DNA of 64,000 nt from Gordonia asplenii (GCF_012933505.1 NZ_JABBNB010000004.1:203592-267591); one strand, 5' to 3'. Counted from the stretch's first letter, positions 33,986-41,918 are shown. Made by a program: numbers and translations. The notes: generated from the letters alone by a model not told the origin.

Positions 33986-34813
33986 ATGCGAATCGTCGGA
34001 TACGAATCGGGTGGATCGGTGCACGTCGGAGCGCGTGACGGGGACGACCTGATCCCGTTGGGGCCGGTCGAGGAGTTTTGGACGGACCCGCGAGCGGCAG
34101 TTGCCGCCGCGGGTTCGATCACCCAGCGGGTGCCTGTGCACTCGCTTCAGCTGGCGCCACCGGTGACGCCGTCGGCGCGGGTACTTTGCGTCGGCCTCAA
34201 CTACCGCGAACACGTCGCCGAGGGCCCGTTCGAAGTGCCCGATCACCCGACGATCTTCGGGCGGTGGACCACGTCCCTCACCGTCGGTGGCACGCCAGTG
34301 GCGGCGCCGGTCGATGAGCAAGGCCTGGACTGGGAGGCGGAGGTGTTGGTCGCCGTCGCCGAGCCGATCTCGGTCGCCGACCCCGCAGAGGCGGCGAAGG
34401 CGGTGTTCGGCTACGCCGCGTTCAACGACATCACCGCCCGGCGTGCCCAGAAACTCACCACCCAGTGGACCATCGGCAAGAATGCCGACGGCAGCGGTCC
34501 GATGTCAGATCTGGTCACCGCCGACGAGGTCGGGGAGCTCGGCAGTCGCGCGGTGGTGTGCCGGGTGAACGGCGAAGTCGTGCAGTCCTCGACTACGGAC
34601 ATGATGATCTTCAGCGTAGGCGACATTCTGTCGTTCGTGAGCCGTACGTTCACCCTGCGACCCGGTGACCTGGTCGCCACCGGTACACCGTCGGGCGTGG
34701 GGTATGCGCGGACACCTCCTCGGTTCCTGCAGCCCGGCGACGAGGTGGAAGTCAGTGTCGAGGGGATCGCCTCGGTCCGGACGCCCATCGCCGAACGATC
34801 GGTGGTCCGGTGA
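33986..34813 (+). CDS. Fumarylacetoacetate hydrolase family protein
   Basis: A 275-residue FAH-fold enzyme. It has RVLCVGLNYREHVAE, FGRWTTSLTVGG, DWEAEVLVAV (metal-binding acidic set), GYAAFNDITARRAQ and DLVATGTPSGVG. The family cleaves acylpyruvates or decarboxylates/isomerises ring-cleavage products in aromatic breakdown. It sits 13 bp after the SnoaL-like gene and overlaps the cupin gene by four bases. A second FAH-family member is at 48123-49055. No ring-cleavage dioxygenase is evident beside it, unless the following cupin plays that role. Confidence 0.87.
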   Translation: MRIVGYESGGSVHVGARDGDDLIPLGPVEEFWTDPRAAVAAAGSITQRVPVHSLQLAPPVTPSARVLCVGLNYREHVAEGPFEVPDHPTIFGRWTTSLTVGGTPVAAPVDEQGLDWEAEVLVAVAEPISVADPAEAAKAVFGYAAFNDITARRAQKLTTQWTIGKNADGSGPMSDLVTADEVGELGSRAVVCRVNGEVVQSSTTDMMIFSVGDILSFVSRTFTLRPGDLVATGTPSGVGYARTPPRFLQPGDEVEVSVEGIASVRTPIAERSVVR

Positions 34814-35160
34814 GTGCCATGTCGATGCGAGTGACTCGGGTCGGCGACGCCGAACGGTTCGATTCGTCGGGGCATCACGGCGTCGTCCCTATGCGACTGC
34901 AGGGCGACCAGTCGTCGCCGACGGACGGATTCACGGTGGTGCTGTCGAACTACGAGTCGGGCGGGGCAGCCGACACGGCTGCGCAACCGGCGGAGACGGT
35001 GTACGTGATGGTCTCCGGTGAACTGACCTTCGAGAGCGGCGACGACATCGTCCGGCTCGGGCCGCTGGATTCGGTCCACTTCCCGGCAGGCGCCGCGCGC
35101 AGTGTCCGGAACGAGACCGACGAGCCGGCGTCCATGATCGTGATCAGGAGTAAGCGATGA
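34810..35160 (+). CDS. Small cupin protein
   Basis: A 116-residue single cupin barrel. Motif 1 is weak: ETVYVMVSGELTFESGDD keeps the Glu and the G-E-L turn but lacks the usual HxH. Motif 2 is SVHFPAGAARSVRNET. The start is GTG 34810, overlapping the FAH-family stop. Incomplete metal ligands argue against assigning dioxygenase activity; a non-metal isomerase or binding role is equally possible. Confidence 0.75.
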   Translation: MSAMSMRVTRVGDAERFDSSGHHGVVPMRLQGDQSSPTDGFTVVLSNYESGGAADTAAQPAETVYVMVSGELTFESGDDIVRLGPLDSVHFPAGAARSVRNETDEPASMIVIRSKR

Positions 35161-36557
35161 CCGTGCTGCTCACATCGTTGACCGATGTCGTCGACCGACC
35201 CGCCGTCACAGTCGGATCCGACACGCTGCATCGCGGTGAGCTGCTGTCGGCGGCGGCAGCGGTTGCAGCGCAGGTCAGCGGTGCGTCGGCGGTCGCCATC
35301 GACGCGACCGCGACGATCGAGACCGTGGTCGCGACCGTCGGCTGCCTACTCGCGGGTGTGCCGGCGGTGCCTCTGCCGCCCGATTCCGGTCCGACCGAAC
35401 GCGCGCACATCCTGGCCGATTCGGGCGCACAGCTGCTACTCGGCACGCAGATCGAAGGAGTGTCGATGCCAGCCGTGCAGGTCGACGTCCGGGCTGCGGC
35501 GCCAGCGCCGTCGACCGAGCCGGATCCGGCGTCGGCGGCCTTGATCATGTACACGTCGGGGACCACCGGCGCTCCCAAAGGTGTCGTGCTGTCTCGCCGG
35601 GCCATCGCCGCCAGCCTCGACGGTCTCGCCGATGCGTGGCAGTGGACGGCTGACGACACACTGGTTCACGGACTTCCGCTGTTCCACGTGCACGGACTCG
35701 TGCTCGGAGTGATCGGAGCACTGCGACACGGATCGCCACTGATTCACACGGTGCGCCCGAAGCCACCGGCGTATGCCGCAGCCGGCGGCACACTCTATTT
35801 CGGCGTTCCGACGGTGTGGTCGCGGGTATGCGCCGACGAGTCCTCAGCGCGAGCGCTCACGTCGGCACGGTTGTTGGTGTCGGGCAGTGCGCCCCTGCCG
35901 ACGCCGGTGTTCGGCCGACTCGCCGATCTGACCGGCCACGAGCCGATCGAGCGCTACGGGATGAGCGAGACGGTGATCACCGTCAGCACCCGGGCCGACG
36001 GTGAGCGTCGGCCCGGCTGGGTGGGGGTACCGATCGCCGGTGTCTCGTCGCGACTGCGCGACGATGCCGGACACGACGTCGAGCACGACGGCGAGTCCGT
36101 CGGGCACCTGCAGATCACCGGATCGACGCTGTTCGACGGGTACCTGAACAACCGGTCGAAGACGGAGTCGGAGTTCACCGCCGACGGCTGGTTCAAGACC
36201 GGTGACATGGCCGTCATCGGGCCCGACGGATTTCACCGCATCGTCGGACGCGAATCGGTAGACCTGATCAAGTCGGGCGGATACCGCATCGGCGCGGGCG
36301 AGGTCGAGCATGCGCTGCGCGCGCATCCCGCGGTCGCCGAGGCCGCGGTGATAGGCGTGCCCGACGCCGATCTCGGTCAACGGATCGTCGCGTACGTCGT
36401 CGGCGACGAGGTAACCGAGGGCGAACTGTCGGATTTCGTCGCGTCCACGCTTTCCGTGCACAAGCGGCCGCGGGAGATCCGGCGCGTCGAATCGTTGCCG
36501 CGCAATGCGATGGGCAAGGTGCAAAAACGTCTGCTCCGCACGGAGAACGATAACTGA
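35157..36557 (+). CDS. Acyl-CoA synthetase, FadD36/malonyl-CoA-synthetase-like
   Basis: A 466-residue adenylate-forming ligase. The P-loop is YTSGTTGAPKG (132-142), then YGMSETV, GWFKTGDMA, and GRESVDLIKSGGYRIGAGEVE. The compact length and this last motif match mycobacterial FadD36 and MatB-type short-acyl ligases and not long-chain FadD. It probably makes a CoA thioester of a small (perhaps dicarboxylic) acid released by the preceding enzymes. ATG 35157 overlaps the cupin stop. Confidence 0.85.
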   Translation: MTVLLTSLTDVVDRPAVTVGSDTLHRGELLSAAAAVAAQVSGASAVAIDATATIETVVATVGCLLAGVPAVPLPPDSGPTERAHILADSGAQLLLGTQIEGVSMPAVQVDVRAAAPAPSTEPDPASAALIMYTSGTTGAPKGVVLSRRAIAASLDGLADAWQWTADDTLVHGLPLFHVHGLVLGVIGALRHGSPLIHTVRPKPPAYAAAGGTLYFGVPTVWSRVCADESSARALTSARLLVSGSAPLPTPVFGRLADLTGHEPIERYGMSETVITVSTRADGERRPGWVGVPIAGVSSRLRDDAGHDVEHDGESVGHLQITGSTLFDGYLNNRSKTESEFTADGWFKTGDMAVIGPDGFHRIVGRESVDLIKSGGYRIGAGEVEHALRAHPAVAEAAVIGVPDADLGQRIVAYVVGDEVTEGELSDFVASTLSVHKRPREIRRVESLPRNAMGKVQKRLLRTENDN

Positions 36558-36579
36558 GAACCAGATCGGAACAATCGAA

Positions 36580-37710
36580 ATGTTTGAACTGTATGAGGCG
36601 CCGACGACGGCGAACAAACTTCTGGTCACGGCGATGGGCGTGATCGACACCTTCAGCCCCGAGCAGCGGCGGCTGGCGGTTGTCGACGATTTCGCAGATC
36701 CGCGCAGACTGAACTGGGACATCATTCCCAAGCCGGATCGAACCGGTGTGCCGCTGCACCTGCTGGACCGTCATCAGCGGGTACTGGTCTGGGACATGAT
36801 TCGGCTGGCGGTGCCGCTGCGCACGTTCACCAAGATCCTCGGAATCACTCAGCTCGAGCATGTACTTCGTGACTACGAGTACGAGTTTCTCGGACCGGCG
36901 CTGCAGAGCTGGCGCAGTTCGGACTCGTATTTCCTCACGTTCTTCGGTCGGCCTGGCTTCGAGGACACGTGGACGCTGCGGTTTCTGGGGCATCATGTGT
37001 GCGTCAATCTCACGGTCGTCGACGAGCGGTGGGTGGCTGCCACGCCGATGGCGCTGGGTGCACAGCCAACCGAATACGACGGTGTGCTCAAGCCGCTCGC
37101 CGACGATGAAGACCTCGCGTTCGCGCTGTTGAGCTCGATGACCGAGGAGCAGCGTGCGCGGGCTGTGATCCACGACATCGCCCCGGCAGACTTCGTCACC
37201 CGGCAGGTGCCGCGTGTCGGGGCGTACGAGTATCCGGATCACTACGACCTCGGCATGCCCGGTTACACGATCAGCGACGCGGACCGAATCGTGCTCAAAT
37301 TCGTCCGAGACCGCCCGGCCGGCATCGCCGCGGCCGACTTGTCCGGTGAGCAGCGCACGATGCTGCGATCGTTGGTCGATTGCTATCTGGAGCGGTTGCC
37401 CAGCGACGCCGGTGAGCGCCATCGGCGTCAGCTCGACGCCGATGGGGATGACGGCATCTTTTTCGCGTGGGCGGGTGCCGATACCCGCGGAGCGCCGCAC
37501 TACTTCCGGGTGCAGAGCGGTCGGTACCTGATCGAAGCGGTGAATGCGGTAGCCGGCGGCAATCATCTGCACTCGGTCCTGCGTGACCTCGACAATGACT
37601 TCGCATTCGGTATCCTCGCGGCGCAGGGCGGCAAAGACACCAAGTGGGGTCGGGCTCATCTGGTGAGTCGTTCGGTGTCGAGTGCGGAGAGCGACCCGGG
37701 ACTGGAGTAG
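36580..37710 (+). CDS. DUF3500 family protein
   Basis: A 376-residue protein of the DUF3500 type: an N-terminal helical part, the central segment SDSYFLTFFGRPGFEDTWTLRFLGHHVCVNLTVV, and C-terminal FFAWAGADTRGAPHYFRVQSGRYLIEAVN followed by a HLHSVLRDLDNDFAFGIL tail. The function of the family is unknown. ATG 36580 is 23 bp after the ligase stop, so it closes the operon. Conserved His and acidic residues near the end (GNHLHSVLRDLDND) could bind metal (inference). Confidence 0.8.
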   Translation: MFELYEAPTTANKLLVTAMGVIDTFSPEQRRLAVVDDFADPRRLNWDIIPKPDRTGVPLHLLDRHQRVLVWDMIRLAVPLRTFTKILGITQLEHVLRDYEYEFLGPALQSWRSSDSYFLTFFGRPGFEDTWTLRFLGHHVCVNLTVVDERWVAATPMALGAQPTEYDGVLKPLADDEDLAFALLSSMTEEQRARAVIHDIAPADFVTRQVPRVGAYEYPDHYDLGMPGYTISDADRIVLKFVRDRPAGIAAADLSGEQRTMLRSLVDCYLERLPSDAGERHRRQLDADGDDGIFFAWAGADTRGAPHYFRVQSGRYLIEAVNAVAGGNHLHSVLRDLDNDFAFGILAAQGGKDTKWGRAHLVSRSVSSAESDPGLE

Positions 37711-37714
37711 CCGG

Positions 37715-37832
37715 ACGATGTCTCGACTACCTGTCGACGTCGGGGTTCATCGAGACCGAGATGAACGCGGGCGACCGCAGTGCATGGGTGTCGGGGCAGG
37801 TGATCTACGTGGTCGGCAGCCCGAGGGACTGA
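37715..37832 (+). pseudogene. Shrunken copy of the fabG 3' half
   Basis: The reading frame contains LSTS, GFIETEMNAGDRSAW and VSGQVIYVVGSPRD followed by a stop. Each piece matches the FabG at 29516-30271 (NLSSTS, GFIETEMTA, VSGQVVYVAGGPKD), with the sequence between them missing. Similarity continues past the stop codon (TGACCGCGGGTCGT against TGATCGCGAGTCGT), so this is a duplicated DNA segment and not convergence. No start or catalytic residues remain. Confidence 0.78.
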
Positions 37833-37850
37833 CCGCGGGTCGTTGTGGTT

Positions 37851-37948
37851 GTGCGGGTGCTTCCTCCGCTGGTTGTGCGGGTGCTTCCTCCGCTGGTTGT
37901 GCGGGCGTTTCCCTCCGCTGGTTGTGCGGGCGTTTCCCTCCGCTGGTT
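37851..37948. repeat. Four tandem 24/25-bp repeats
   Basis: Two copies of a 24-bp unit (37851-37874, 37875-37898) are followed by two 25-bp variants (37899-37923, 37924-37948). Each unit starts GTGCGGG and ends TCCGCTGGTT. The end of the unit equals the left terminus of the dispersed palindromic repeat that follows immediately. Confidence 0.85.
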
Positions 37949-37972
37949 GAGCGAGCGCAGCGAGTCGAAACC
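37941..37972. repeat. Dispersed palindromic repeat, short core
   Basis: CGCTGGTTGAGC at the left end and GTCGAAACC at the right flank the core GAGCGCAGCGA. It lies in the 635-bp gap between the convergent DUF3500 and LmeA-like genes. Confidence 0.8.
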
Positions 37973-38048
37973 GAATCTCGCGGTGACACAACGACTTCGG
38001 CGAGTCCGGAGCTGGGTGTGGGCACGTTGCCTTGTCGGTGCACGGAGA

Positions 38049-38083
38049 GGTTTCGACTCGGCTTCGCCTCGCTCAACCAACGG
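38049..38083. repeat. Dispersed palindromic repeat, variant short core
   Basis: It is the inverted orientation of the preceding copy: GGTTTCGACTCG at the left and GCTCAACCAACGG at the right, with a GCTTCGCCTC core. Confidence 0.75.
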
Positions 38084-38173
38084 ATCGTAGTTGCTCGTGG
38101 TGCGCATGTGACTCGGGTTGAGGTTCGACGATGTCGGTGAAGCTCGACGGTGCGAAACTGGTTGTGGCGCAGA

Positions 38174-38306
38174 GGTTTCGACACGGGCCTCCGCTTGCGC
38201 TCCGGCCCGGCTCAACCAGCGGGTGGGGCCTTCGCTTGCGCTTCGGCCCGGCTCAACCGGCGGGCACGGGCCTTCGCTTGCGCTTCGGTCCGGCTCAACC
38301 GGTGGG
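38174..38306. repeat. Dispersed repeat, GC-hairpin core, plus two partial copies
   Basis: A full copy at 38174-38222 (GGTTTCGACACGGGCC to CTCAACCAGCG) is followed by two copies lacking the GGTTTCGAC end, at about 38225-38264 and 38265-38306. This makes a small array in the same convergent gap. Confidence 0.78.
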
Positions 38307-38345
38307 TGGGGGCTGCGGTTCAACCAGCATCGAACGGCGCAAGTC

Positions 38346-39092
38346 CTAGCGCACAAAGCTCCACAGTCGCGGGTAGTCCACCCGCCATTGGTCGAAGCGC
38401 ACCACCACGTGCACTTCGTCCTGCTCGACCCGCACTTCACGAAGGCGTGCGTTCGAGCCCAGATTCGTCGGGACCGGGAGCGGGGGGAGTCGGCGGGAGA
38501 TCGCCACTCGCCGGCCCCGCCATCGAAGCTCCACGGGACGGATTCTGAGCCGACCGTTCTCGGCGGCGACCTCGACGTCGACCATGCCCAGCAGTGGATG
38601 GTGCGTCGAGGCGATGGTCGCGGTGCGTGCGTCGGCCGAGCTCACCGTGACCGCGCCGGTGTACCGGTGGACCAGGTCGTCGACTTGCGTCCAATCTCCG
38701 ATGAACGTCACGTCGACGGGCGCGGTGACTAGAACCGGACTGATGCCGACGCGCGTGTGCACGTTGTGCAGAGTGGCCTGCGCACGCGCAATATGCAGGC
38801 CGTCGTACTCGACGTCGCGCGCGTTGAGAGTGACGTGGTCGGCCTGGCCCAGCGTCGACGCGAACGGGTCCAGCTTGGCGTTGACCGACGACAATGTGAA
38901 CGCCATCGGCTTACCACCCACCGAGGTGCTGATCCGCCGGTCGAGCAGGGTTCCCGAGACCGCCTCGATGAGCGATTCCAAAGGGGAGCGCACGCCCCAT
39001 CGAGCTGGATTCGCGAAACGTGGCGCTACGTCCATCGAGGCGCCCAGGCGCTGCCACCAGTCAGCGCCGGGTCGTGGCCACCGGTCAGCCAT
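38346..39092 (-). CDS. DUF2993/LmeA-like phospholipid-binding protein
   Basis: A 248-residue protein of the DUF2993 family, to which mycobacterial LmeA (lipomannan elongation, phosphatidylinositide binding) belongs. It has VRSPLESLIEAVSGTLLDRRIS, LDPFASTLGQADHVTLNARDVEYDG and the HPLLGMVDVEVAAENGRL strand pattern of this lipid-binding fold. No signal peptide or membrane helix is visible at the N-terminus, unlike LmeA, so it may be cytosolic or use another start. It converges with the DUF3500 gene across a repeat-filled gap. Confidence 0.72.
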   Translation of the reverse strand: MADRWPRPGADWWQRLGASMDVAPRFANPARWGVRSPLESLIEAVSGTLLDRRISTSVGGKPMAFTLSSVNAKLDPFASTLGQADHVTLNARDVEYDGLHIARAQATLHNVHTRVGISPVLVTAPVDVTFIGDWTQVDDLVHRYTGAVTVSSADARTATIASTHHPLLGMVDVEVAAENGRLRIRPVELRWRGRRVAISRRLPPLPVPTNLGSNARLREVRVEQDEVHVVVRFDQWRVDYPRLWSFVR

Positions 39093-39258
39093 CGTCGGCG
39101 CGTTGCGGGGATGAGCTCATGCCTCCACTATCTGCCGTAGGCGTCGCCGCTGTGTAGTTTTCCAGTGACCAGGAGACGAGGCGGCGGCTCTCAGTCACGA
39201 TGCGCGAATGCGTTTGCGTGTCTGCCAGGGGCGTATGGCACAATCGTCACCGCAGTAT

Positions 39259-39330
39259 TCCGCCATGGTGTAATCGGCAACACTCCTGATTTTGGTTCAG
39301 GCATTCTAGGTTCGAGTCCTGGTGGCGGAG
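39259..39330 (+). tRNA. tRNA-Gln (anticodon TTG)
   Basis: A 72-nt cloverleaf. The acceptor TCCGCCA pairs with TGGCGGA (discriminator G), the D-stem is GTG/CAC, and the anticodon stem CCTGA/TCAGG holds the loop TTTTGGT with anticodon TTG at 39292-39294. The T-loop is GTTCGAGTC. CCA is not encoded. It reads Gln codon CAA (and probably CAG by wobble). No other tRNA is in the window. Confidence 0.95.
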
Positions 39331-39348
39331 CTTGGTCGCGAGTTTTCA

Positions 39349-40083
39349 CTACTCGCGTGACGACGTCGGCGCACCGTTGCCGACCTTCGCACTCGCCAAC
39401 AGCCCCAGCACATTGGCGGCGTTGGTGACCTTCGCGGACTGCTGCGCCGGTTCACCCAGTTGGTGTGCGACCCAGTCGCGTGCCTTGACCCGTTCGCGCC
39501 GACCGGAGACGAACCACACGCCGTTAGCCGGCGTGGTGCCCTGATTGACGTAGAGATGCGGCCTCGTCGAGTCGAAACATAGCGAGTCGCCAGCTGTGAG
39601 TGAGTGGCGTTCGAAGTCGATGAGCAGAGTCAATTCGCCCGACAGTATGTAGGCGTGCTCGGTTCCCTCGTGGCGCATCAGCGTCCGGTCGGCTGAGCTG
39701 GCGGCCCCCGGAGCATAGGTCACCAGCAATGTGTCCACATCCGACTGAGGGTCGGTCGCGAGTCGCTCCCAGCGGACGCCATCACTCATTTCGATGACGG
39801 GATTGTCGGCGCCCCGCTGAATGACCGGCGCGCCGCGCAGGCCTTCGTCGGTGGGAACGGGTGCGTCGACGGTAGTGGGGTCGTCGATGCCGAGAAGTTC
39901 GTCCAGCGAGATCCCCAAGTGGGTGACGAGCGAGTACAGCGTACTGACCGATGGCATGGACTTACCGGTCTCGATCTGCGACAGCTGGCTGGCCGAAATG
40001 CCGGCGGCGGCCGCGAGACCGCGCAGACTGACGTCCCGCGCCGACCGTGCGCGGCGCAGCAGCGGGCCGATGTCGTCGTGCAT
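39349..40083 (-). CDS. XRE-family regulator with cupin sensor domain
   Basis: A 244-residue protein. An N-terminal helix-turn-helix (LRRARSARDVSLRGLAAAAG and ISASQLSQIETGKSMPS) is joined to a C-terminal cupin with HEGTEHAYILSGELTLLID and FDSTRPHLYVNQG. ATG 40083 has AGGAG six bases upstream, better than the in-frame TTG or GTG just before it. Such proteins sense a small metabolite in the cupin. It diverges from the dehydrogenase/transporter cluster at 40580-44242 and is its probable regulator; repeated TGAACAC sites lie in the gap. Confidence 0.87.
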   Translation of the reverse strand: MHDDIGPLLRRARSARDVSLRGLAAAAGISASQLSQIETGKSMPSVSTLYSLVTHLGISLDELLGIDDPTTVDAPVPTDEGLRGAPVIQRGADNPVIEMSDGVRWERLATDPQSDVDTLLVTYAPGAASSADRTLMRHEGTEHAYILSGELTLLIDFERHSLTAGDSLCFDSTRPHLYVNQGTTPANGVWFVSGRRERVKARDWVAHQLGEPAQQSAKVTNAANVLGLLASAKVGNGAPTSSRE

Positions 40084-40093
40084 CACCAACTCC

Positions 40094-40157
40094 TGTTCAC
40101 TCCAGCGAAAGTATTGCTGAACACTATGTCGACGGTAGCAGACTTGGGTGTTCAGTG
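40094..40157. promoter_or_regulatory. Cluster of TGAACA half-sites at the XRE-cupin promoter
   Basis: TGTTCACT (40094-40101), TGAACACT (40118-40125) and GTGTTCAG (40148-40155) share the core TGAACAC in both orientations. They resemble the dyad at 40507-40517 near the divergent operon. They are candidate autoregulatory sites. Confidence 0.45.
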
Positions 40158-40239
40158 ATGCCGTTCAATTGGGTGCTTCTCCTCGTGGTTAGGGGAGCGG
40201 AGGGTGTTCGTTGGTTTCAGCGTGAACGCCTACTCCGTC

Positions 40240-40267
40240 GGTTGAGCGAGCGCAGCGAGTCGAAACC
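40240..40267. repeat. Dispersed palindromic repeat, short core
   Basis: It reads GGTTGAGCGAGCGCAGCGAG through GTCGAAACC. It lies in the divergent 496-bp region between the XRE-cupin gene and the dehydrogenase operon, the only divergent gap that carries the family. Confidence 0.78.
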
Positions 40268-40329
40268 ACTCTGAGTCCAATCCATCACTGTCTCAAGGTA
40301 TTTGGTGGGCCTACGTCGTCGACTTACGT

Positions 40330-40453
40330 GGTTTCGACACGGGCCTGCGCTTGCGCTCCGGCCCGGCTCAACCAGCGGGAGAGGCGGCACTACTCAACCA
40401 ACGGGGGATCGGCCCGGCTCAACCAGCGGGAGAGGCGGCACTACTCAACCAAC
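40330..40453. repeat. Dispersed repeat with GC-hairpin core followed by a 44-bp direct repeat
   Basis: A full copy spans 40330-40379. From 40359 a 44-bp segment (starting CGGCCCGGCTCAACC, ending CTACTCAACCAAC) is duplicated exactly at 40410-40453. The duplication includes the right end of the element and adjacent unique DNA. Confidence 0.8.
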
Positions 40454-40506
40454 TGGCCAGACACGGCCCTTTCGAACACTACGTACACCGACACTTGACA
40501 AGCAGT

Positions 40507-40517
40507 GAACACTGTTC
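40507..40517. promoter_or_regulatory. GAACA-C-TGTTC dyad upstream of the dehydrogenase operon
   Basis: Perfect 5-bp arms lie around one central base, within the longer AGTGAACACTGTTCC. It shares TGAACAC with the half-sites near the XRE-cupin start. It is about 60 bp ahead of ATG 40580. Confidence 0.5.
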
Positions 40518-40579
40518 CATCATACTTAACACAGTAATGCGCGTCACATCCGGTGGCGCACGACCGGAAGGGAGTACCG

Positions 40580-41449
40580 ATGCAGATCGGGTTTGCAGGC
40601 CTCGGCCGAATGGGATATCCGATGGCAGCCAACCTCGTGGCGGCCGGGCACAGTGTCTTCGCCTTCGATCCCGCGGCTTCGGACATCCCCGACGGGGTCC
40701 GCCTGGTCGAGCCGGCGGAACTGGCCCGCGGCCCGGTGTCGATCAGCATGCTGCCGAACGGCCCGACCACCCGGCAGCTCGTGTCGGACGGACTTTGCGA
40801 CGCTCCCGCGGATCACCTGCACGTGGTGATGGGCACCGTCGGCCCCGACGTCGTGCGTGATCTCGCCGAACGATCCGCGGCGCAGATCATCGACGCGCCG
40901 GTGTCGGGCAGCGTCGCCATGGCGCAGTCGGCTGCGATCACCACGATGGTCGGCGCATCGGCGCAGCAGTTTGCGATCATCCAGCCGATCCTGGCCGCGA
41001 TGACCGCCGCGCAGTTCCACGCCGGTCCGGTGGGTGCCGGCTCGATCGCGAAACTCGCGGTGAACACAGTTCTGGCCGGTCTCAGCGAAGCGATCGCCGA
41101 GGGCCTGCTGATCGCGGAGCACGGCGGACTCGACCTCGACTCCTTCTACGACATCCTGAGCGCAGGCGCGGTGGGAGCCCCATACGTCGGTTACAAGCGT
41201 GATGCCTTCCTCTCGCCCAGCACGACGCCAGTCGCGGCGCCGGTGTCCTTGATTCAGAAGGACCTGACGCTTGCGCTGGAACTGGCCGACCGACACGGAC
41301 TCGACCTTCCCGGTGCCCGAGCCGCCAACGACGTCCTGACCGACGCGGTGTCCACCGGCTTTGCGAGCGCCGACATGGCCGAAGTGCTGACAGTACTGAA
41401 ACACAAGGTCGCAGCGACGTCCGCCAACCTCGTCGACGCCCACGTCTGA
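40580..41449 (+). CDS. 3-hydroxyisobutyrate-dehydrogenase-family NAD(P)-dependent enzyme
   Basis: A 289-residue beta-hydroxyacid dehydrogenase. It has GFAGLGRMGYPMAANL (dinucleotide site), the substrate-binding DAPVSGSVAMAQ and catalytic Lys158 in GSIAKLAVN. GGGAG precedes ATG 40580. The family oxidises or reduces small hydroxy acids such as 3-hydroxyisobutyrate and tartronate semialdehyde. It opens a cluster with a SnoaL-like protein, an MFS carrier and a Zn-alcohol dehydrogenase, so it is more likely part of that pathway than of valine breakdown. Confidence 0.85.
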   Translation: MQIGFAGLGRMGYPMAANLVAAGHSVFAFDPAASDIPDGVRLVEPAELARGPVSISMLPNGPTTRQLVSDGLCDAPADHLHVVMGTVGPDVVRDLAERSAAQIIDAPVSGSVAMAQSAAITTMVGASAQQFAIIQPILAAMTAAQFHAGPVGAGSIAKLAVNTVLAGLSEAIAEGLLIAEHGGLDLDSFYDILSAGAVGAPYVGYKRDAFLSPSTTPVAAPVSLIQKDLTLALELADRHGLDLPGARAANDVLTDAVSTGFASADMAEVLTVLKHKVAATSANLVDAHV

Positions 41450-41468
41450 ACCATCGCAGGAAAACGCA

Positions 41469-41867
41469 ATGACACTCGAACCGGCACTCGCACACGATAT
41501 TTCGACGATCCGTCGATTGGAGGCCGAGCGCTACGCGGCAGTCGTCGACGGCGACGTCGAACGTTTCGTCGCACTGGCGCATCCCGAACTCGCCTACACC
41601 CATTCCAATGCCGTGGTCGACACCCTCGACAGCTACGTCGACAAGCTGCGGTCGGGTTTCTATGAGTATCACCGGATCGACCATCCCATCGACCGGATCA
41701 TCGTGTCCGGTGACACAGCGGTGGTCATCGGTGAAATGAACGCCGACATCACCGCCGGCGGAGTGCGAAAGACGCTCGCCAACGCGGCGATGGCGGTATG
41801 GGTTCGCCACGACGAGTCGTGGTCGCTGATCGGATATCAGCCGACCGTGAAGCCCCCGACCGTCTGA
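41469..41867 (+). CDS. SnoaL-like/DUF4440 (NTF2-fold) protein
   Basis: A 132-residue NTF2-like domain. It has an N-terminal helix DISTIRRLEAERYAAVVDGDVERF, ALAHPELAYTHSNAVVDTLDSYVDKL and final strands ANAAMAVWVRHDESWSLIGYQ. This resembles the DUF4440/ketosteroid-isomerase-like group; the catalytic role is unknown. It is 19 bp after the dehydrogenase and 51 bp before the transporter, in the same operon. Confidence 0.78.
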   Translation: MTLEPALAHDISTIRRLEAERYAAVVDGDVERFVALAHPELAYTHSNAVVDTLDSYVDKLRSGFYEYHRIDHPIDRIIVSGDTAVVIGEMNADITAGGVRKTLANAAMAVWVRHDESWSLIGYQPTVKPPTV

Positions 41868-41918
41868 TCACCGACCGACTGATCACCCACCATTACTCAC
41901 TCACGGAAGAAGTATCCG

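Noticed and set aside
34810..35160. Cupin ring-cleavage dioxygenase.
   Set aside because: The usual HxH metal ligands of motif 1 are missing, so dioxygenase activity is not supported by sequence.
37644..37832. A 62-codon independent gene.
   Set aside because: Its first part lies inside the end of the DUF3500 gene in another frame, and its second part is a degraded fabG copy.
37851..38306. Possible CRISPR array.
   Set aside because: The units are head-to-tail with no unique spacers, the larger elements are dispersed genome repeats, and no cas gene is present.
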